Below are positions 5,385-9,477 of a DNA stretch of 9,477 nt, one piece after another. Made by a program: the position numbers and the translations under genes. Under the pieces are notes generated by a model that worked only from the letters and a program-made list of their open reading frames with translations, had not been told where the DNA came from and searched no databases. Source of the stretch: an uncultured Clostridia bacterium (lineage in GTDB: Bacteria; Bacillota_A; Clostridia; Christensenellales; Borkfalkiaceae); contig CAKQXZ010000081.1 in the NCBI GenBank assembly GCA_934292955.1, positions 1 through 9,477 on the forward strand. Direction: 5' to 3'. Positions within the stretch are counted from its first letter, which is position 1, and each line of letters starts with the position of its first letter.

Positions 5385-5996
5385 ATGAAAAAAATCATAT
5401 CCTTGTTTTTGACCGCGGTGATTGCAGTTGCTTGCCTTTCTTTTACGGCGTGCAACAAAAACGATTTTTCGTACTGGCAGGTAAACGGCGTTCGTATCGA
5501 CGACGAAACCCGTATGAAAAATATTGCCGAACTTTCGTGTTCGTCCACTAAAATCACGCAGGTTTGGATAAACGTTTCCGACCTTAAACCCGAAAAGACC
5601 AATATCTCTATAGATATATATTCTTCGTCCACGACGACCACCGCTTTCAAAAAAATCAATCATACGGTTACCCGTTCCGATATTAAAGCTGCTCAGAAAA
5701 AAGAAGGGTGGATTAACGTATTTACAGGCGAAACCGAACGCAGTGCGGTTAAAATTGTCGTCACCGCGACAGACGAATTCAGATTTAACGAAATCGTTGC
5801 AATAAACACCGATAAAGAACTTATTAAGCTTACGTTCTCTAAGGGCGGCGTTATGGTAGGCGAAAACGGAGATCTTTACACCAAAGATCAGCTTGATAAG
5901 CTCACCGAAGAAAACCCCGCTTATAGCAAAAATCCCGCTTATAACATTGTTGACGAGCAGGATAAATTTCCTATGGAATACGTTAAACAAAACTAA
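5385..5996 (+). CDS. Small secreted lipoprotein of unknown function
   Basis: 203 residues from the ATG at 5385, chosen because AGGAG lies eight bases upstream and a signal peptide follows directly. The first 22 residues are a lipoprotein signal (MKKIISLFLTAV...) ending in SFTAC with lipidation Cys23. The mature part is a beta-rich domain with Ser/Thr-rich strands (for example SIDIYSSSTTTTAF and KIVVTATDEFRFNEIVAIN), suggesting a jelly-roll or discoidin-like fold on the outer face of the membrane (inference). The C-terminus carries NIVDEQDKFP (D190-E-Q-192, P196). From memory this resembles the segment after the beta domain in clostridial GT39/PMT-type glycosyltransferases, though here the protein stops. 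No enzyme motif is seen. It lies 20 bases downstream of nrdR, but a functional link is not evident. Confidence 0.8.
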   Translation: MKKIISLFLTAVIAVACLSFTACNKNDFSYWQVNGVRIDDETRMKNIAELSCSSTKITQVWINVSDLKPEKTNISIDIYSSSTTTTAFKKINHTVTRSDIKAAQKKEGWINVFTGETERSAVKIVVTATDEFRFNEIVAINTDKELIKLTFSKGGVMVGENGDLYTKDQLDKLTEENPAYSKNPAYNIVDEQDKFPMEYVKQN

Positions 5997-6053
5997 GTTT
6001 TATGCCGATAATCGACTTATAGGTCGATATTTTGGATAATAACATTATATTTT

Positions 6054-6107
6054 ACCGCCCGTTTCCCGAATGATTTTGCGTTATCGGGTAGCGAGCGGTT
6101 TGTTTTA
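6054..6107 (+). terminator. Probable intrinsic terminator after the lipoprotein gene
   Basis: ACCGC (6054-6058) pairs with GCGGT (6095-6099), and CCCGA (6065-6069) with TCGGG (6084-6088). The two helices are separated by a symmetric six-base internal loop and followed by TTGTTTTA. A smaller hairpin, ATCGAC/GTCGAT (6011-6028), lies just upstream, followed by ATTTT. Confidence 0.55.
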
Positions 6108-6195
6108 TCCGGAGTTTTTGCGCGTTTACGGCTTGCCGTTTTTGAACGGGTAAATACTTGATTTTTTATAAAACTCTGGTTTGCGTTAAAGTATT

Positions 6196-6657
6196 ATGGA
6201 AGAGAAAAAATATAAACTGTTGATGAAGCCCGTACCCGATTCGTGCTGGTATTCAAACTTAAGGTCGGCTCTGCCTAAAAAAATATGGGACGTATTAAGG
6301 CATGACGCGTATGACAGGGCGGGCGGCAAGTGTATGATTTGCGGAAGAAAAACGACTCGGCTCGAAGCGCACGAAGACTGGAGTTACGACGAAGAAAATC
6401 ATATTCAGAAATTGGATAACATTCTTGCGCTTTGCCACGATTGCCATGCTGTTATACATATCGGAAGAACGCAGTTATACGGCGACGAAGACAGGGCTAT
6501 CGCGCATTTTTGCAAGGTTAATAAATGCTCTTATTCCGATTATATCCGTCAGCTCGGCAAAGCCAACGAATATCATAAACGGCTTAACGAAGTCGGCGAA
6601 TGGAAGCTCGACGCGTCGTTTATTACCGACGTTTTGAAAAAGCATGGGATAGAGTAG
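6196..6657 (+). CDS. HNH-type endonuclease-like protein
   Basis: 153 residues. A zinc-binding HNH-like core is visible: C46xxC49 (CMICG), the HNH entry EAHEDWSYD (57-65, His59), and CHDCH (C80, C83, H84) followed by H88 in VIHIGR. The N-terminal PVPDSCWYSNLRSALPKKIW leads into the core, and a helical tail with GEWKLD ends it. From memory this full-length layout (WYSN.R...P...W..LR..AY, then CE.CG, then HE.W.YD) is that of a stand-alone HNH family found scattered in bacterial chromosomes. DNA cleavage is inferred, and no target is known. No restriction-modification partner, phage terminase or intron is adjacent. The ATG has no good ribosome site. A possible promoter with a long spacer is TTGAAC (6142-6147)/TATAAA (6167-6172), 19 bases apart. 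Confidence 0.88.
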   Translation: MEEKKYKLLMKPVPDSCWYSNLRSALPKKIWDVLRHDAYDRAGGKCMICGRKTTRLEAHEDWSYDEENHIQKLDNILALCHDCHAVIHIGRTQLYGDEDRAIAHFCKVNKCSYSDYIRQLGKANEYHKRLNEVGEWKLDASFITDVLKKHGIE

Positions 6658-6704
6658 TTTTTTAAGTGTAAGTTTATTGTTTGTGGCGGTTGTGTTTTTA
6701 GCGG

Positions 6705-6737
6705 AAAACGGGCTATAAGTCGGTTATCGGCTGTTTT
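6705..6737. terminator. Hairpin between the HNH gene and dinB, possible terminator
   Basis: Fourteen paired positions, AAAACGGGCTATAA with TTATCGGCTGTTTT around the loop GTCGG, include one wobble and two mismatches. The stem opens with AAAA and closes with TTTT, as in bidirectional terminators, but there is no longer T-tract after it, so its strength is doubtful. Confidence 0.4.
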
Positions 6738-6775
6738 AATCGATGATTTAGTTAATTTGGGGGCGGGTGGAGCTT

Positions 6776-8104
6776 ATGAACGATTCCGAATTGAATATGC
6801 GGGGCTATAAGTCCGAAAACGGCACTTTTACGGGTAATAACGCCGAAAAGAACGATGCCGCAACGAATAAGCCGACTGCCGGCGCGGTTAAAGACAGGGT
6901 TATTCTGCATTCCGACCTTAACAACTTTTTTGCGACAGTAGAAACCGCGCTTAATCCCGAATTGAAAGACAAGTGCGTTGCCGTGTGCGGAAGCGTTGAA
7001 AACAGACACGGTATTGTTCTTGCAAAAAGCGAAAAGGCAAAAGCTTACGGAGTAAAAACGACTATGACGGTAGGCGAAGCGAAGCGGCTTTGCCCCGAGC
7101 TTATCATAGTCAAGCCGCATTACAAGCATTACGTCGAATATTCAAAAAAAGTGCGCGAAATTTATTCGAGATACACGGACCTTTCCGAGCCGTTCGGGAT
7201 AGACGAATCGTGGCTTGACGTAACCGACAGTTTTCGGTTGGGTTCGGGCAAGCAGATTGCCGACGAAATAAGGGCGGCTGTTAAAAGCGAGCTGGGACTT
7301 AGTTGTTCTGTAGGGGTAAGTTTTAATAAGGTTTTTGCAAAACTCGGCTCGGACATGAAAAAGCCCGACGCGACCACCGTTATTTCGCGCGAAAACTATA
7401 AAACGACGGTCTGGAAATTACCCGTCGAAAATCTGCTTTATGTGGGCAAGGCGACCCTTAAAGAGCTTAACAAATATAACATTTTTACGATAGGCGATCT
7501 TGCCAACGCGCCTTTCGATTTTATTAAACGCAAGCTCGGCAAAAGCGGCGAAATGTTGCATAAATACGCGAACGGCGAAGATTTATCGCCCGTCCGTAAC
7601 GCCGCCGACGAGCGCGTACCCGAATCGGTTGGTAACAGCGTGACTTTGTATCGCGATCTTAAAGACAATAACGAAGTAAAATGCGTGCTTGCGTCTTTAT
7701 GCGAACGCGTTGCCGAGCGGCTCAGAAAAAGCGGCGCGGGCGAAGCGACGGTAATTGCTGTCAGCGTGCGTGACGGCAATCTGAAATGGTTTTCGCGGCA
7801 GGAAAAGTTGCCGTATCCTACCGTTTTAAGCGAAGATTTTCTGAAGTGCGCGTACGATTTGTTCGTTAAAAATTACGATTGGAAAACGCCCGTCCGCAGT
7901 GTGGGTGTTACGGTAAGCGGTTTTTCGGGCGAAGTCGAGCAAATGTCTTTATTCAAGCCCGACGAAAAATACGCCAAAAAGGTCGCACTTGAAAATTGCG
8001 TGGGCAAGATACGCGAAAAGTACGGAAAAGAAGGCGTAAGGCGGGGCATTACTATGATTGACGATTCCATTATGCCCGCAAACCGCGAAGACGACGATGA
8101 GTGA
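6776..8104 (+). CDS. dinB: DinB, Y-family DNA polymerase IV-type
   Basis: 442 residues from the ATG at 6776, with GGGGGCGGGTGG shortly upstream; a GTG at 6767 is an alternative start. The palm begins VILHSDLNNFF with metal ligand D47 and steric-gate F52. The second acidic site is FGIDESWLDVT (D143, E144). GLSCSVGVSFNKVFAKLGSD and KPDAT follow, then the thumb helix-hairpin-helix region (YVGKATLKELNKYNIFTIGD), the little finger, and a beta-clamp binding motif QMSLF (389-393). The enzyme performs translesion synthesis past damaged bases. Unusually, about 40 low-complexity residues rich in Asn, Lys and Thr precede the catalytic domain, where relatives start almost at once. No LexA-like box was seen upstream. 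The frame ends in acidic EDDDE, and the stop overlaps the dispersed repeat. Confidence 0.96.
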   Translation: MNDSELNMRGYKSENGTFTGNNAEKNDAATNKPTAGAVKDRVILHSDLNNFFATVETALNPELKDKCVAVCGSVENRHGIVLAKSEKAKAYGVKTTMTVGEAKRLCPELIIVKPHYKHYVEYSKKVREIYSRYTDLSEPFGIDESWLDVTDSFRLGSGKQIADEIRAAVKSELGLSCSVGVSFNKVFAKLGSDMKKPDATTVISRENYKTTVWKLPVENLLYVGKATLKELNKYNIFTIGDLANAPFDFIKRKLGKSGEMLHKYANGEDLSPVRNAADERVPESVGNSVTLYRDLKDNNEVKCVLASLCERVAERLRKSGAGEATVIAVSVRDGNLKWFSRQEKLPYPTVLSEDFLKCAYDLFVKNYDWKTPVRSVGVTVSGFSGEVEQMSLFKPDEKYAKKVALENCVGKIREKYGKEGVRRGITMIDDSIMPANREDDDE

Positions 8105-8175
8105 TTATTGAAAAATGCGGCACTTCGTGCCCGGATCCTTCGTAAGCCGGGCAAGTCGGTGCGTCTCAGGATGAC
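8102..8175 (+). repeat. Dispersed gene-end repeat, copy 2, overlapping the dinB stop codon
   Basis: Same orientation and order of blocks as 1291-1363. The hairpin GGCAC-TTC-GTGCC is at 8119-8131, and the inverted pair ATCCT (8135-8139)/AGGAT (8168-8172) encloses CCG...CGG. The first bases of the match (TGATTATTGA) include the dinB TGA. A further GCGGCAC occurs at 8194-8200. The remainder of the 299-base noncoding stretch to galT holds the terminator, promoter and leader listed separately. Confidence 0.75.
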
Positions 8176-8206
8176 GGTGGGGTGCGGCACTTTACAGCAA
8201 CAATAT

Positions 8207-8242
8207 AAAACGTTCGGGCATTTTTTGTTTGAACGTTTTTTT
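8207..8242 (+). terminator. Strong intrinsic terminator after dinB
   Basis: AAAACGTTC (8207-8215) pairs perfectly with GAACGTTTT (8231-8239) over nine base pairs, around a T-rich loop, and is followed by TTT to 8242. It separates dinB from the galT promoter directly downstream. Confidence 0.85.
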
Positions 8243-8244
8243 GC

Positions 8245-8273
8245 TTGCCAAAATTTTACGCGTGTGATATATT
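8245..8273 (+). promoter_or_regulatory. Extended -10 promoter for galT
   Basis: TTGCCA (8245-8250), 17 bases, then TATATT (8268-8273) preceded by TGA, an extended -10 element. The start point would be near 8280, leaving a leader of about 124 bases. The leader has a TATGCG/CGCATA hairpin (8281-8306) at its 5' end, the 12-base palindrome GCCGATATCGGC (8356-8367), and ATCGG/CCGAT (8362-8377) just before the ribosome site. Confidence 0.75.
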
Positions 8274-8403
8274 GTAACAGTATGCGTTTGCGGGTAGCTG
8301 CGCATATATACCGATTTTGCCTGTTTGCGCAAAACGATGAAAAACGGTTTATTTTGCCGATATCGGCGATTACCGATAAAGTATGGTTCAGGAGTGGTTA
8401 ATT

Positions 8404-9477
8404 ATGGTCGACGGAAAAATTCTTGTTGAAAAACTTGTTGAGTATGCAAAGCAGTTTTTGCATTTGTCTGAATATGACGAAACTTACACCCGCAATATTT
8501 TGCTCGGCGAATTCGGGCTTACGTCTGCGGCGGTCGATTATAAAGTCGATACCGACGAGATTGCGGCTATGACCGTTCCCGACGAACTGTTTAACGCGAC
8601 TATGGATTTTGCTCGCGAAAACAATCTTTGCGAAAGCGGTTACGAAGAAATTTTCGCAACCTATATTTTCGGCATAATCACGCCGATGCCGTCCGAAGTC
8701 AATCAGCGTATGCGCGCTCTTCGCGAAAAAATCAGTGCGAAAGCGGCTTGCGAATACCTTTACGAAATGGGTATTAAAAACAACTATATCCGCAAAACGG
8801 CTATCGATAAAAACGTCGGCTGGACCTTTAAGGACGGAAAGAGAACGCTTGAAATAACGATCAATCTTTCCAAACCCGAAAAAGATAATAAAGATATAGC
8901 AAAACTCGTAAACGCGCCCAAGGATACCACGAAATATCCGCTTTGCCTGCTTTGCCATGAAAACGAAGGTTACAGGGGAACTCTTACTCATCCCGCGCGT
9001 ACAAATATACGTACTTTCAGAATGACGCTTGCCGGCGAAACCTGGTATATGCAATATTCTCCGTACGCGTATTTTTATCAGCACTGCATTCTGCTTTCGT
9101 CCAAGCACGTTCCCATGCAGATGACTAAAAATACGGTCGAAAAACTTTTCGACTTTATCGAATACGTTCCGCATTATTTTATCGGCAGTAACTCAGACCT
9201 GCCTATCGTCGGCGGCTCTATTCTTAATCACGAACATTTTCAGGGCGGTCTTCACGAACTGCCTATGCATAAAGCGGGGCTTCTTCGCACCTTCCGCCAC
9301 GAAAATTATCCCGACGTTTCTATCGGTCAGGTAGACTGGTATAACTCGGTTATAAGACTTTCGGGCTATAACAGAAACACCGTTGTAGACCTTGCGGGCG
9401 AAATAATCGAAGGGTGGAAACAATATTCCGACCCGAGCGTGGATATAATCGCAAACGAAAACGGCGTGCGCCACAAC
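8404..9477 (+). CDS. galT: Galactose-1-phosphate uridylyltransferase, Firmicutes type (class II), 3'-truncated by window edge
   Basis: 358 residues are visible of an expected roughly 500. GalT transfers UMP from UDP-glucose to galactose-1-phosphate in the cytosolic Leloir pathway. Family signatures are clear: LCLLCHENEGYRG (180-192), HPARTNIRTF shortly after, and the active-site segment GGSILNHEHFQGG with H276-E-H278-F-Q280. That segment replaces the HPHGQ of classical GalT and marks the longer Firmicutes class. H278 is the expected uridylylated histidine by analogy. The N-terminal helical domain (1-120) is also typical of this class. The start has AGGAG (8390-8394) nine bases upstream. A dedicated promoter and leader precede it, so it is probably the first gene of its transcript; galK or galE might follow outside the window, but that cannot be seen. 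Confidence 0.96.
   Translation, partial: MVDGKILVEKLVEYAKQFLHLSEYDETYTRNILLGEFGLTSAAVDYKVDTDEIAAMTVPDELFNATMDFARENNLCESGYEEIFATYIFGIITPMPSEVNQRMRALREKISAKAACEYLYEMGIKNNYIRKTAIDKNVGWTFKDGKRTLEITINLSKPEKDNKDIAKLVNAPKDTTKYPLCLLCHENEGYRGTLTHPARTNIRTFRMTLAGETWYMQYSPYAYFYQHCILLSSKHVPMQMTKNTVEKLFDFIEYVPHYFIGSNSDLPIVGGSILNHEHFQGGLHELPMHKAGLLRTFRHENYPDVSIGQVDWYNSVIRLSGYNRNTVVDLAGEIIEGWKQYSDPSVDIIANENGVRHN

Noticed and set aside
5301..5990. Long minus-strand open frame (229 codons) opposite the lipoprotein gene
   Set aside because: It is antisense to a gene with a ribosome site and lipoprotein signal, lacks recognisable domains, and has the odd Phe/Arg/Val-rich composition of a shadow frame.
6196..6657. 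HNH gene as part of a restriction system, group I intron or prophage
   Set aside because: Neighbours are a lipoprotein gene and dinB with no methyltransferase, intron structure, integrase or phage gene nearby. The full-length pattern fits a stand-alone chromosomal HNH family.
8108..8401. Plus-strand open frame of 97 codons between dinB and galT
   Set aside because: It runs through the dispersed repeat, the intrinsic terminator and the galT promoter, and has no ribosome site.
8398..9174. Long minus-strand open frame (258 codons) opposite galT
   Set aside because: The plus strand encodes unmistakable GalT motifs through the whole interval; the antisense frame has no family resemblance.

Overview
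The window looks like chromosomal DNA of a Firmicutes (class Clostridia) bacterium, probably an uncultured gut-type lineage. The basis is gene content (an HPr-like protein, DUF4364 and a four-cysteine TSCPD protein in one run; NrdR; the Firmicutes-type GalT; DUF3781; DUF1294), clear Shine-Dalgarno sites and moderately AT-leaning composition. The genus is not determinable from what is here. Most of the window is ordinary chromosomal coding sequence; no phage, insertion sequence, CRISPR array, tRNA or rRNA was found.

Left part (1-1282, + strand): a tightly overlapping run of a 5'-truncated DUF3781-type gene, a four-helix membrane protein with an Asn-rich tail, and a 97-residue protein that joins the first and last parts of a class I SAM methyltransferase with the catalytic core missing. 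A short dispersed repeat and a bidirectional terminator (1436-1471) end this run and the convergent one.

Second part (1486-2552, - strand): an operon reading HPr-like protein (no phosphorylatable His), DUF4364 winged-helix protein, TSCPD protein, with a good sigma-A-type promoter. A palindrome at 2644-2660 separates this promoter from a divergent extended -10 promoter serving an unrecognised 274-residue helical protein (2861-3685). A Nudix hydrolase of the ADP-ribose pyrophosphatase type follows.

Middle (4420-6657): DUF1294 membrane protein on the - strand, then nrdR (repressor of ribonucleotide reductase genes), a small lipoprotein, and a stand-alone HNH-type protein, all + strand.

Right part (6776-9477): dinB (Y-family DNA polymerase with an unusual 40-residue N-terminal extension), a second copy of the dispersed repeat overlapping its stop codon, a strong intrinsic terminator, a well-formed extended -10 promoter with a structured leader, and galT (Leloir pathway) running off the right edge. 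No single new system was found; the most noteworthy points are the core-deleted methyltransferase, the His-less HPr operon and the gene-end repeats.
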